In this document: positions 46,647 to 58,519 of the stretch, one piece after another
How the letters are laid out: each line of letters starts with the position of its first letter
How positions within the stretch are numbered: position 1 is the first letter of the stretch
DNA from: Irpex lacteus
Taxonomy: Eukaryota; Basidiomycota; Agaricomycetes; Polyporales; Irpicaceae
NCBI GenBank assembly: GCA_001986395.2
Contig: MQVO02000001.1
Location: forward strand, 1,674,001 to 1,738,000
Reading direction: 5' to 3'
Length of the DNA stretch: 64,000 nucleotides
Notes under the pieces: generated by a model
The model's input: the letters and a program-made list of their open reading frames with translations, nothing else
Database searches by the model: none
What the model was told of the DNA's origin: nothing
Position numbers and translations under genes: made by a program

Positions 46647-49625
46647 CTACAGGTTTGCTTGGGATGCCGAATCACCAAACAACTCCTTGATAAATGCCTC
46701 GGTGTTTGGTGGTCGGCCAAGGAAGTTCTGTGATGAGAGATTAGATTATCGCGCTCTGGTTATCAGCATAGTACTCTATGCGTACCTTGAGCGACTCGAT
46801 ATCATCCTGACTGCCTCCAGGATTGAGGATATATTGCCTATATCGCTTTCCGCGGGCAGGGTCAAGTGGGTCTGCCTTGAAGACCGTGGCATACATGTCG
46901 GCGGCAAACACGAGAGAGTAGGTATAGCCGTAGTAGCCTGAAAGAAACTGCATGAACAGGGGCACGTATAGATAGCCACATGAATCGGACAAACCAGCAT
47001 CGTAGCCACCAGCGATATGTCCGAAAGTACCCTGGCCGGGTGTAGGCTTACCGCCCTTGACCAAAGATATTGTCTCCCTGAGGCTGTTCCACAGCAAGGT
47101 GTAATCGGTCGGTTCTGGTTCCATCGAATCAGTGCATGACTTTCCTACACTATACTCGTATACCCACCTTTGTCAGTGTGTACCTTGATGTCGAAGTTCG
47201 CAAAGAAGAGTTGTCGGAGGTAGAAGAGCCCTACATTGACATATCGGCTACAAAGGCCGATGAGTATTATTGCTCTCATTTATCTGGAGTTGCGAGTTCA
47301 CGCCTACCTCTTCACGATCTTCTCAATCAATTCAGGCTCAAGAGGCTTCTGAGTTTCAAAGTGGCTTGACATTTTCTCGAGGACCTTCGGCTCCCAGCAC
47401 CTATTTCTCCCGTAAATTAGTTTGTTCCTTAACGGCTTGAAAAAACGTGGTTCTCTTCACTCACCAGTTCTCCAGCATCTGCGACGGCGCCTCCACGAAG
47501 TCTCGTGCAACAGCAGTACCATGGAATCTCGAGAACTTCGTCTTGCTGAGGAGACCGTGGAAGACGTGACCCATCTCATGGAAGAATGTAACAACATCGT
47601 CGTGTCGCATGAGAGCTGGTTTACCGGGAGTGGGCTTAGCAAGGTTGGCGACCATAGCTGTCAGGGGGTAGCCACGAGAGCCATCGGCCTTGTCATAGCC
47701 AGCGAGAAGACCCCACACTGCCGCATGCGAGTATTTCGACTCTAGAGGAACGCTAGGTCAATGGAAGTGAGAGATGAAACAGAGTGTGTACCATACCGCG
47801 AGGGAAGAGGTCAAGATAGCTCCAACCAATGAAGCCAGATTCGTCCTTCGCATCCTTCTCCCAAACAGCAAACTGTTGGACCTCTAAGATGCATAGTAAG
47901 CATCCCCACGCCAATTGGTGACAATGATGACCAAGCTCACCTGGATGCCAGAGATCGCCTTTGACCTCAACGAACTTGACTCCAAGCAAGTCCTGGTAAA
48001 TCTGCAAGATGGCAGGTACGACAACAGCGACAGGGAAGTACTCCTTGACCTTCATATCATCAAGATCGAGTGACTCCTCAATATACTTCCTATCGTAATA
48101 TCTATAATCCCAGATATAGAACTCGCCATCGAAAGGCAACCCGAGCTTCTCGTGCTCCGCCTTCTTGAGAGTGAGCAATACCTCGCGTTCTTTGACTGCA
48201 ACAGGACGAAGCTTGTTCTCAAGATCTGTGAGGAAGTCGAATACGCCCTTGGCGTTCTTCACCATCTTCACTTCAGTCACGTAGTCGGCCCAGGTGGCGT
48301 ACCCAAGGAGGTCAGAGATCTTGCGACGGAGGTCGAGGAACTTGTCCATGACGGGAACATTGATCGAAAGACGGGACTCGTAGGCTTCAAATGCACGTTT
48401 GCGGGTGTCCGGGTTCTCGGCGAATTTGAACTAGGAAGTCAAGGTTATAGATTGTACGCATGAGTTTTGGGTTCTGGCATACCACAGGGAATATATCTGT
48501 CGTCTTGAATGGGACTGCGTAGAGTTCCTTTCCATCCTCGGACTTCTTTTCGTATCCGGAAATGACGTCCTTGGGGACGCCCTTCAATTCCTCTTCTGTG
48601 AACGAAACCGTGCCCTGCGAAACTCATGAATATCTGTTCGATGATCCCATACCTGGGAGGCGGTACCAACCTTCTCTTCATTAAAGTTTTTCTACGAACA
48701 TAAGGATTAGCGATCGTCATAAACGATTCACGGACACTCACGCTGAATTCCAAACACGTTTGAGACAACTCCTTCTTCAGCTTCGTAAGCTGCTCCCGCT
48801 TGTCATCGGGAAGAGCCAAGCCGGCACGAGTGCCTTCCTGAACGGACTTCTCCACCAGTCGCTTTTCTTCCGGGGATAGTTTCTTTCCAGATTTCTCGAT
48901 ATTACGTTCTGCTGCTTGTTTTGCACGGAAAACATCAAGTCTCATCGATGCCTCCACTCCATACTCGCGAACAAGGCCCTCAGCCTCAGTCGAAGCGTCT
49001 CTGAGCTCTTGCGATGGAGAGACGTTCTGGTAGAATTGGAGAGGTTCCAAGAGGTTATCGAACTCCGCCTCGGCATATGCGAGGTCAAGCTATGACTGCA
49101 TGAGCTTGTGATAGATATGTGAAGGGAGGCTGATCAAGACATACGAAGACCTGTACTCGTCCATCAGCGCACACGACTCGCCACTAAGTTCAATACGCCA
49201 CGTACATTATCAAAATTAGCATCTTCCTCCTTCAGCGCAGCGATCTTATCCAACGTCTCCTTATGCTTCTGAATCTGTTCCTTCGTAATCTTCAGCACAT
49301 CCTCAGGTGTATGTGTCCACTTCGGAGGAGGCTGGGGAGGGGTCAAGTGTGCCATATCTTCAGAGTTAGAGAATATCGATGATGAGAACAGAGATGAAGT
49401 TGCGAGAGTGGCTTGGGATCTAATGTACTGGTACGGCGCGAGAAGCCATGCTGGGTGCGTGACCGAATGTCGCGTGTGCAATCCGATGCCACTCAAGCTG
49501 CCAGGTGACTTGTGGTGGAAGGCGGCCAGGCCAGCTGCGGCTACTGCCCCTGCGCTGAGCAGTGTCTTTCTGCTCAACACCGTTCGAGCAGGAGCCTGCG
49601 AGCCTGCCCGGACAATGTGGGACAT
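46647..49625 (-). CDS. PRD1: M3 zinc oligopeptidase (saccharolysin/thimet type)
   Basis: Cleaves short peptides in the cytosol and/or the mitochondrial intermembrane space. The metal site FFHEMGHVFHG with the downstream Glu in FVEAPSQMLENW is present. Other family blocks: KPDKREQLTKLKKELSQTCLEFS-like helices, WDYRYYDRKYIEE, PHYPLTAMVANLAKP-like sequence before the metal site, GYYGYTYSLVFAADMYATVF, and the C-terminal exon NFLGRPPNTEAFIKELFG ending at 46647. The start at 49625 gives an N-terminal Arg/Ser/Ala-rich extension like a mitochondrial targeting signal. An internal ATG (MAHLTPPQPPPKW) would give the cytosolic length. About ten introns. Complete, no break seen. Confidence 0.9.
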
Positions 49626-49833
49626 GACGAGCTCGAGCAGAGCACAGTCACACTACTGTTTGAAGGACAGCGAGATGGAATAAACGCCCATAAATATCCC
49701 TTACTGTCTGACACGATGTTGACATGGTAATGATGGTATATATTCGATGCGCGTTGCGAGAGCTGGCTTGTGTTGCGTCATTAGAATTAAGCAGTAGTAT
49801 ATATATCGTATGCTAGATAGATGTGTTCAAGCA

Positions 49834-52800
49834 CTACTTGGAGCTGAATAAATCCACCCCCTTGATGATCTGTGGTGGCTCTGTCTGGCTATAAATGACC
49901 ACCGGCTGTCCCTCTGCCTCCCGCTCCAGTCTGTCCATGCGTTCCTTGCCTCTGCGCGCCAACCGCCTCGTCCTTTCCGCCATAGCAGTAGGAGGCCGGA
50001 ACAACTCAGGCTTGAACGCCACAGGCGAAGCGGAGTCGTCACCGCTGAAGTCCATCTGCTCCCACAGCTCCTCCATCTCGTTAATGTCCACACCAGACGG
50101 CAAGTCGAAGATTTTCTTCTGCTTGTTGACGGCGTCCCAGTAACGTTCGCGTAGTTTGACTGGATCGTCGGAGGAAGTTGAGATACTGTACTCTACAGAC
50201 CCTGTTACATTGGAGAAACGTTAGATACGAATGTCAATGTTTGAACGTTCATTCACGTACATGCTTGGTCTGGAAGGTGATCGGCCACATCTTGTCCTCG
50301 GGTCTGCTTGTCGCCCAAATAATTCGTAGTTGTCACCTGTAACTCCACAATCGGCCGGGAACTCACGCCTGCCCAGTCGTGTGGCTGAACCCAAATTTTA
50401 AGGGCACCCTCCTCGGGCTTTGCGTCCCACAGACAGCGTACACTCTAGAGATAAAAATGGGTCCTCGCATTCAATTTTGCGTTCTTAGCAAACTCACCTG
50501 CTCAGGGAAATGATGCGTGATTTCGTCGTTGATTATCTGCAAGAGTTCCACACATCTCGAAAAGATAAGGGGACCTGCGTGCTTGTTGCCATATAGCCTC
50601 TCGTCCATTTCTTCCAGTGGGATGTACTGGAATCCGAAAATGCGGGCTGTATTGTGGTATGCGACCATGACGCCGTCCATATTGCCTATACGGGCTTGGA
50701 AACTGGATACGACGTCATACGAGTGAATATATTATTCGAAGAGAAATATGGAACTGCATACCTGTACTTGAGGAAGGCGGAACGGATGAGGTCGTAGTAT
50801 TCCCTCTCGAAACTCTCGACTCGACCATGAAGCTTATGGATAGAATAGCCAGAATTCTCCTACGGTGCACGGATAAATTCGTTACAACGTGATAATTTGG
50901 TAGACACTATACTCACCTCCCAGTTCATGATATCGAGGCGGATTGGCATGGCTGCGCGAGTTTTGATATCGAACACACCAGTGCCAGGTAATCGCGAATC
51001 AAAACAGTCCAACTGCGATCTCATCACGTAGTTGCCAATCTGGGTTAAGTAGTAGATCAGCATAAAACCTCTAGAGAAGGAGGAGGTCACTCTCAACATA
51101 CCTTTGCGAAACGGAATGCGTCTCGTGTAGGTTCTGCCTGCGACTCAGAAGTAGGATGTGGAGAGTCACGTAGCAGCGGCTTGAACTGTTCTTCCGGCAG
51201 AGTCAAGAATTTCTCTAGCATCGTACCCTACGCACGAATTAGTTATTGAGAATCGAAGGGAGGATATTCAGAGGCCGCACCATCCATGTGAGAACATTCC
51301 GATCGCTCAGTCCCGGCGTATGGGAAAACGAGTCTGTAGAGTATACACCGTCCTTGTATATCAGTTTCGTGGCGACCGGGAACTTCTGTCCTACAGTGTA
51401 TGATGTTGACTGGTGATACCATGGTTCTCAGTGTTCGTACCAAATGTAAGTAAGGGAGGATAAAGAATGTACCTCTCTTTGGAACGCCTGAGACAACGTG
51501 GACAGATTGACGGGCCGCTCACACGAGAGCATGAGGTAAATCTGGGACAACATGCCTGTGAGACTTGACGTTGAGCCCGTATACCGCGCATGACTGAGTT
51601 TTGCGAGTTTGTGTAGGTCCTGTTTTGTTGATGTCAATGGTTGTGATACATGTGGGGAGGATATCACGACTTACACAGTCTTCAGAGCTAGGCGTGAACG
51701 TCTGCACCCTCTCAAATGCAAAGTTTTGTACCTTGGGTATCTTCTGTAGCCACGGAGAGAAGTTATAGACCCGTGAACGAGGATCTTGTAGCCAATACAC
51801 TCCAGGACTACGACAATGAGCAGCGAACACTCTGCATAATATAAGCAGAGACCTACTTGAAAAGTACTCTGTCTAGACCATGCGCTAAATGTGCGACAGG
51901 ATTCTGCGGCGACGGAGGAGGCAAATCTGGCTTCGCAATCAATATATACCTTGTTCAGAAGAGGTCAAGCATGTGGCATACCTTGTAGTGTGAACCCGCC
52001 GTCCAAAGGCTTTAGGAAGCCTTCAATTCGCCGCGAGTACTTTGGGGTTCTTCTTTTTTCTAGTTATCCTCGTCATAAAAAGTACTGTTGGGCAGAACGA
52101 GTGGAACATACCATGTACGGGCGGCCTTGGCTCACTAGAGTGACTGGACTTAGGGACCTCCTGCACGTCAGGTTTCGGACCATTGAGCTTGAAAAACTCC
52201 TTCCGTTCAAACTTCGGACCTCTGGGCTCGGGCACCTCCTGTCGGCCTGGGTCAGGTTTCAACAGGGCACGCAACGTCGCGATATCCTGTCTCGAGAAAT
52301 GTGTCTGCGATGGTTTCGGGTAACTACTCGACGTAAATATTGACTCCTTCTTCGAAACGTTACTCTTCGGAAATGTTGGCCTGACGGTGGTGGTGAACCT
52401 AACCCTATCAGCGGGAGCCGGAGGGTGTTGTGGCTTCTCCCGTTCCTCCAACAATTCACTCCCAATACGCATGAGGTCTTCAGCCTGCTTCGCAAGTGTG
52501 CTATTTTTCAAATGAAGCTTGTCCTGGATCTCTCCCACCGTCTCCTGTGCGTTCTTGAGGGCTCTTCTAAGACTTCGTTTCTCCCTCTTGGACAAGCCAT
52601 GGCCGTCTTTCCCAGAGTTATTTATCCGCCGTCTCGGCTTATAAAGGGCTGCATTTAGCCTTTTAAGCAGCCTCGTCAGAGCCTCTGGATTGGAATCAAT
52701 GTCTGCAGGTCTCGCTGGCCGTACTGATGGGGTCGTCCGATCTTTCTGTGGGTTGCTAGCATTAATGTTATGTACTGCTTCCAGTTTGGCTAGGGATTCA

Positions 52801-52916
52801 AGCTCGTCATTGCGTGAAGCCGGGGCCGAGGAGAATACACGAGCTGGTCTTTTGGAAGATGGTGTACGCAGGCGGGTTCTAAGAGTCGTCAAGGATGCAT
52901 TGCGAGCGAGAGACAT
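49834..52916 (-). CDS. PET127: PET127-like mitochondrial RNA-processing protein
   Basis: Yeast Pet127 is a mitochondrial membrane protein involved in 5' processing and stability of mitochondrial RNAs. Matching blocks here are DRVLFSPGVYWLQDPRSRVYNFSPWLQKIP, NFAFERVQTF, KLAKLSHARYTGSTSSLTGMLSQIYLMLS, YSTDSFSHTPGLSDRNVLTWM, RSQLDCFDSRLPGTGVFDIKTRAAMPIRLD, DGVMVAYHNTARIFGFQYIPLEEMD and CVELLQIINDEI. The N-terminus (MSLARNASLTTLRTRLRTP) is a typical presequence, followed by about 200 charged, coiled-coil-like residues. At least eight introns. The start ATG at 52916 is chosen because the upstream frame has no other ATG. Divergent with ARL8, 247 bp apart. Confidence 0.85.
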
Positions 52917-53163
52917 AGAGTAGAGACGAGACACGCAGATGACGGACTCCGAGAGCAGAAACAGAATGTCAGTTTGTTCCGAGGTACAACGGATCAGTCG
53001 CCGCGTCGCGTGCTCCGGATCACATTAGCGGATCAGTTCCCAATGGCGGAGTCGTCATTCGTGCCTTCCGACGCGGCACCAGGCTACCGCTGCTGCGAGA
53101 CGAGCTCACCAACCGTAATCATAGACGTTAGCTCAACCACTTTCCTCTGTATAGAGCCAAGTT

Positions 53164-54323
53164 ATGACCTTCTTCTCGTCACTATTACAATGGTTTACAG
53201 GGTAAGTCTATCGTTGCATCACCAGCAGATCCGAATTCTAACACAGATACTACTGCAGGCTGTTCTTCTCCAAGACTGCGGAAATAACGATTGTGGGACT
53301 ACAGGTATGTCCACTCACGCGTACATATACCGTCCATGATACTTACTTGACGTAGGCATCAGGGAAGACATCATTGGTGAACGTGATCGGAAATGGACAG
53401 GTGCGTACCGACGTGTATTCCAGAAGCTCATGACACTGAGCATCCGAACCGCAGTGGAGTGAAGATGTAGTCCCAACCGTGTCGTTTCATTTCCGGAAAG
53501 TGAGAAGAGGTAACGTTACGTTGAAAGTGTGGGATCTAGCTGGCCAGCCAAGGTGAGTTAGTTATTGTTTATGACGTACGGGAAGTATCTAACCGACGCT
53601 TCTAGATACCGGAATATATGGGACCGCTACTGCAACGGCGTAGATGCTATTGTGTTTGTGTTCATTACATTCTGCGTCTTGAACCATTCTGATGGACGCA
53701 CGCAGGTTTGTCGTAGACTCAACAGACGTACGTGCGAACCGCTGGTCTCCATTGCTCGACAAACTAACACCCGAAATAGCAAGAGAAGTTCGAAGTGGCC
53801 AAGTTTGAGCTGCATCAACTTCTACACTTTCCAAACCTCAAAGGAACTCCTTTGCTAGTGGTATGTGCATCGAATATTCTGTGGACACGTTCGTGTCGTC
53901 CTCAGCTTATGCGACCTTGTCTAGCTTGGGAACAAGAACGACCTGGAAGGTCACGCAACTGTCAATGAGATAATACAGGCCCTGTGCGTTGGTTCTCCGC
54001 CATTCTATGTCGAAGCTACTGTCTGGCTAATATTTGTTGTTTGATATCAGGGATCTTGGCAAAATCCAGGACAGACCCGTATCAGTAAGTCTCTTTCTTT
54101 TTGCGGTCAACCATGCGTGCTTACGATGCATACCTGGCTACAGTGTTATTCGGTAAGCAACTTCAGATGATGTGTAGCTTGCCAACGCTGAAAGTATCTT
54201 CTCGCTAGTGCTCAATGAAGAGCCAGCACAACCTGTAAGTACACCATACACATATTCTTTCACTTATTCTGACGTCCCTCTAGTGACATTGTCCTTCAAT
54301 GGCTTGCCGGGCGGAGCCACTAA
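53164..54323 (+). CDS. ARL8: ARL8-type small GTPase
   Basis: Arf-like GTPase; in animals it acts on lysosomes for kinesin-driven movement and fusion. About 186 residues over nine or more exons. The N-terminal amphipathic [16 protein letters not shown] has no Gly2, so it would not be myristoylated, as in ARL8. G1 reads [13 protein letters not shown], switch [11 protein letters not shown]3 WDLAGQPR (with [20 protein letters not shown]), G4 [10 protein letters not shown]5 region [13 protein letters not shown], then [11 protein letters not shown] and stop TAA at 54321. Exon 1 is 53164-53201 (38 nt). A 9-nt exon at 54144-54152 encodes exactly CYS. Confidence 0.9.
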
Positions 54324-54519
54324 CATATCACATTATCTATACATCTCACTTTTGGATTTCTCATTGTCTTGTATTTTAGGATTGTCGATGTAATCCCTGT
54401 TTGTTTCTGGAATACACGTTATTACGTTTAGCTCGTTGCTTCAGCCCAAAGGAGCTGCCTATCTAGGACAACAACAGAGCGGGGGACAATATTCCAAACT
54501 ATCATAATTTACACATGAC

Positions 54520-55606
54520 TTAATCCGTCTCCATGCTGTCGCCACCCTCCTGCTCAGCCTGTCGCTGAATAGCCTGGATGAATGCCTCGAAGCCTGACCC
54601 AGCTTCCTCCGGTAGACCCAGGGACCTCACGAAACCTTGAAGTGCACCCGTTGAGAGCGCGATGTCAAAGCTCCTCACCGCTGAGCGGAACTGAGGAGAT
54701 GAGATGATCTGTTGCAAAACTTCTGCAGATGGAGGTGTTGGAAGGTCAGGAGGGAGATGAGGGAATAAAGTTGGGATGATCTCGGGATGCGATGTGAACA
54801 AGGGCAGGAGATTTGCAGGAGTCAAGACGTCTTGAATGAGGAAGTCTGGTGGAGTGTCAGGATACGTGCAAGTACGAAGGAAGGCAATGCCATACCTGGA
54901 CGACCGCCTTGTGGCTGACCTCCCATAGAAGCGACCAGTTCGCGCACGCGTGCCAACTCCTCGGGCGTAGGGTCGTGGGTTCCCTCAGAAGTTGAGGATC
55001 CTGCTGCAGGTTGGGCGGAGGTAGACGGCCCCGCGGCAGCCTCAGGCCGCTGTGTAGCTTCTGGCGAATATCCAGCAGCGTACCAAATTGGGATCGTGTC
55101 CGGATCTTGAAGAAGCTTATTGACATTGGTTACGAATTCCTTGTCCCGACTCGCGTCGGCATCCTATGATGGTGTGAATAATCTGTACTATGCTCATGAG
55201 CTTTGCCTTAATCACCTGCAGCCAAAACTGGCAGAACGTGTGAGCATACAGGAGTGTGAATAACAGGGTATGACGCACGAAGTGTCTCTGGTTTGAGGAT
55301 GAGAACTTGAGAACATAGGTACGCCCCCACGCCGACTGCTCAACCTTCACAAAGGAGGCGTCCCCAGGGAACAGGATAAGGTCCTGTAAGAGACATGAGT
55401 TAAGCATACGTTTGTCGCCCGCAACAGCACCTTGTTCTCACCTCCACATTCTCGTTTGTAACTCTGTTCCGCCAAATGAAGTGCAACAGCCCGTCGTCTC
55501 CGTTCTGCAGGATAATCGCGCCCTTTATCGGGCTTGGGTCTACCCAGTTCGTGTTCTCGCGGCGGAATGCGCGGCCAGCCTTGAATGCAATCCTAGGGTC
55601 GGACAT
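54520..55606 (-). CDS. RPN13: Proteasomal ubiquitin receptor RPN13/ADRM1
   Basis: Subunit of the 19S proteasome cap. The Pru domain is seen in pieces across exons: FKAGRAFRRENTNWVDPSPIKGAI, DGLLHFIWRNR, DLILFPGDASFVKVEQ, RTYVLKFSSSNQRHFFWLQD. A Pro/Ser/Glu linker follows. The C-terminal DEUBAD-like helical domain (LTPANLLPLFTSHPEIIPTLFPHLPPDLP, VRSFDIALSTGALQGFVRSLGLP) would bind the deubiquitinase UCH37 where present. The start MSDPRIAFKAG at 55606 fits the family. Five introns. Convergent with ARL8, and divergent from the short gene at 55791. Confidence 0.88.
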
Positions 55607-55790
55607 GTCGAGAAATGTCACTTGGACGTTGTGTGTCTGGACTCTTGAAGCACTCACACAGACGCGACGCGTATGCCGACCAGCGTCCAGTCCACGTGGG
55701 TCTTTCCCAAAAGGGCAGCCGTTTGTAAACGGGCGCGCTGGGCGTCTTCCTTTTCTCATTGTCTTTTCCTCAACGACGACAACAACGACG

Positions 55791-56069
55791 ATGTTCCCGC
55801 CGACTTGTTCTCTTTCGCACGACCTTTGGCCCGTGAATTATGTGTGACATGCCTCAATTGAATTACTGACAATTGTGTTATTCTCCATTCAGGCTCACAG
55901 GTTGCTTTCCAACGGCGCAAATAATGCAAGGTACGTACTACGGGCGACAATGCGTAACCTAGTTCTCTCGGTTGACAGATGTTCGACTTCCCGACTACAA
56001 TTGTCCCAAAGAAACGCGGCGGCCGCATTTCTGCGGTGGGAGAAGATCTTTAAGTACGACAAGGTTTGA
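55791..56069 (+). CDS. Short possible mitochondrial protein
   Basis: Tentative three-exon model of about 56 residues: MFPPTCSLSHDLWP, an intron (GTGAAT to TTCAG), AHRLLSNGANNAR, an intron (GTACGT to GACAG), then CSTSRLQLSQRNAAAAFLRWEKIFKYDK and a stop. The Arg/Ser/Ala-rich start looks like a presequence, and the RWEKIFKYDK end is reminiscent of small inner-membrane subunits, but I cannot assign a family. It is divergent from RPN13 with a 185-bp spacer. A further downstream exon is possible. Confidence 0.3.
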
Positions 56070-56286
56070 GCCTATGAGCCCCTCATCACCAGCTAGTCTT
56101 GTGTTCCGCTACGCTCTTTGCTAAAACCTGCCCTCAGCACCTTGTGCAAACTATACCCGCTGTATCCATACCACTCACGATCTCTTTACGCATCCATCTA
56201 TATTATAGCTATAATTGTCCAACAGTCTATCGCGTGAGTATTTGAATATTGTCTTATGTTAACCACACGCTGAACCTCGCTCAGTC

Positions 56287-57924
56287 ATGCCATCTATGAA
56301 CATGACCATTGCATCTGAAACTCAAGTTCTGACTATCCCTTCTTCCTCGAGGCCGGCACCTCTATATCCATTTCTCTCTCACCCTCCACAAAAGAAGCGT
56401 CCTACCCAACCTTTACCACCACTGCCGCTCCAAACGGCCCCGAGCCCAGTCAGACCACGATCCGCTACGATATCTGCCATTTCTTCCTGGGCGGCGAAAG
56501 TTCATCCTGGCTCTCCAGCTCCATGGTCTCCTCGACGCAGCCCCTCCACTAGTCTCACCGGTCGCCGTTCCTCGTTCTCTCGTCGTATATCCGGAGGGTC
56601 TGCAAGGATACTATCTGCCTCCTTTGCCAGCTTTACCGACAGAATGGCGGCTGGTCGTGAATTCGCGGTTACTCCCTCTATTAACGACTTCCCGGCGGAT
56701 CTGACTGCAATGGGATACACATCCGTCTTTATCCACTTTCCTCAAACTCCAACGTCACCTCCTAAAAGCCACCGTCTCAGTCCAAGCCTACTTGGTGCTC
56801 CACGCGCAGTACCAGCGAATTCTGCGAAGCAGTCCAAGCGTAGACTCAAGCATCTCAAGAGCCTATCATCATTGAAATCGGGTAAACGCTCGCGTTCAAA
56901 AGCACCACCCTCGCCCAATGCCACAGACAAGTCGTCTTTGGACGCAGCCAACAGCCACACGCCACAAACTACCGCTGTAACGAAGAGCAAGAAGTCAAAG
57001 TACGCCAAGGCACTCCCTACTCCGCTTGCGAACGAGCTGGCACTTGCGCAGCTGATGGATGGAGGCAAGTTGGACGATCACGTCAAGCGTTATACAAAGG
57101 CCCAAGCCAAGGCTGCTGGAGCTACACAAGTGGATGGTCAGATCGTGGGCGTGGGAGATGTGTGGCGGGATGCAGAAGGTGGTGTTTGGAGGGATCAGGA
57201 CGAAGTGTGGGAGTTTGTACACCTTCTCGGCGACGACGAAGAGGATCTCCCCATGGACGAGGTTGACTGGGTGCAGTTTGATTCCGAAGGTGGGAACAAG
57301 AACGAGAACGAACCGTTTGGGTTTGAACACCGGGGAAGCTTATCTACAGAGGACTCGGACCTCAACCCACGCTACGTCATGGAAGTGGAAGAGGACTTGT
57401 ACGACGATTTGGCTGGTCTTGATGTTACCGACACTGTTATCAAGCCAGGTCAGGCGCTGTTGTCTATTCCTGCACGAAGCCGGCGCGCTGCAAAGCATTT
57501 GCGTAAAGCCCAATTCCTGCTGGACGTGTTCCCTTTGCCGGTCTCACCCACGAAGGATCTTGATTCCTATACGACTGCTTCGCCTCGTGCTCGTGCTGAA
57601 CGAAGGACGAAGAGACGACCTGCACCTCTTAACCTGACACCGCGAAGCCCGGCGCTGAAGCGTGCACACAACCCTGCGGACGCTGAAGAGCTAAGAACAG
57701 AGTTTCTCCAGGATTCTTTCAAGCCACGCCCACGTAGAGGCCGTCAGGCCTATCATCCTGCGCCTCTCCTTCTCGCCGATAAAGCCTTGCCTGCGTTCGC
57801 AGCCGGAGATACTCCAGTCGCAGCACTAGTCGCTCCACGCAAAGCCCTCACGGCCAAGTCATCGATTGCCAACATGAAGGGACTCTTCAAGGCGATTGGT
57901 GGCAAGAAGTCCGCTGCGATGTAA
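56287..57924 (+). CDS. Disordered, Ser/Pro-rich protein of unknown function
   Basis: A single-exon frame of 545 residues, unusual here where nearly all genes have introns. It has basic, Ser/Pro-rich ends and KRR/KRSRSK patches that could be nuclear signals. One more ordered stretch (NELALAQLMDGGKLDDHVKR ... VWRDAEGGVWRDQDEVWEFVHLL) precedes an acidic segment. The GDVWRDAEGGVWRDQDE part is a short repeat of VWRD. The C-terminus SSIANMKGLFKAIGGKKSAAM is basic. I do not recognise a family. Possibly a regulatory or scaffold protein. Confidence 0.65.
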   Translation: MPSMNMTIASETQVLTIPSSSRPAPLYPFLSHPPQKKRPTQPLPPLPLQTAPSPVRPRSATISAISSWAAKVHPGSPAPWSPRRSPSTSLTGRRSSFSRRISGGSARILSASFASFTDRMAAGREFAVTPSINDFPADLTAMGYTSVFIHFPQTPTSPPKSHRLSPSLLGAPRAVPANSAKQSKRRLKHLKSLSSLKSGKRSRSKAPPSPNATDKSSLDAANSHTPQTTAVTKSKKSKYAKALPTPLANELALAQLMDGGKLDDHVKRYTKAQAKAAGATQVDGQIVGVGDVWRDAEGGVWRDQDEVWEFVHLLGDDEEDLPMDEVDWVQFDSEGGNKNENEPFGFEHRGSLSTEDSDLNPRYVMEVEEDLYDDLAGLDVTDTVIKPGQALLSIPARSRRAAKHLRKAQFLLDVFPLPVSPTKDLDSYTTASPRARAERRTKRRPAPLNLTPRSPALKRAHNPADAEELRTEFLQDSFKPRPRRGRQAYHPAPLLLADKALPAFAAGDTPVAALVAPRKALTAKSSIANMKGLFKAIGGKKSAAM

Positions 57925-58519
57925 TGCTGCAAGAACATCGGATCCTCCACGTCTTGTTATGGTTCATACGCGATATTTGCGTCTTTCTAATTGCATTAAT
58001 TGGCATGCCTTTCAGCGGGGCTAAGTCGTCCCATTCATGTTTACTTGTTCTCGACGTTGTGCGGCGCACCACATTCTACCGACGTTCAACCCACCTCTTT
58101 ACCGTACATATTTTAGTTTAATCCGCTGCTGTATATAAGAGCTACTATATGACGACCCACATTATGAACGACGTTCAACATACTTACTCTCCCCCTTGAA
58201 TGCAACGCTCGAAATTCCCATCAATGCCGCGACCATGCACAAGTGCTGCGGTTGACGTCGAGGTCTATGTGGAGTATGACCACGATGTCTACTGGAGGCT
58301 CGTCCACAGTCGCACTACACGGCCTTGCATTGAGGCAGTGTCTCTATAGCGCCGAGTTGCATAGTGATAACATCTCTGCAGGGCACTCAACACCTTTCTT
58401 CAACCGTACTACGTCTACCCATCAACATTGAGCACGGTAAGTGTTCGCCATCGATGTCTTTCACCACAAAGCAACAATATTCATGTTCGCAATATTCATC
58501 ATTAGCATCTCACACAACG
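57925..58519. other. Intergenic region before F-box gene
   Basis: It contains a TATATAAG-like box near 58130, too far from the F-box start to be assigned with confidence. An untranslated exon with a donor near 58440 is possible. Confidence 0.4.
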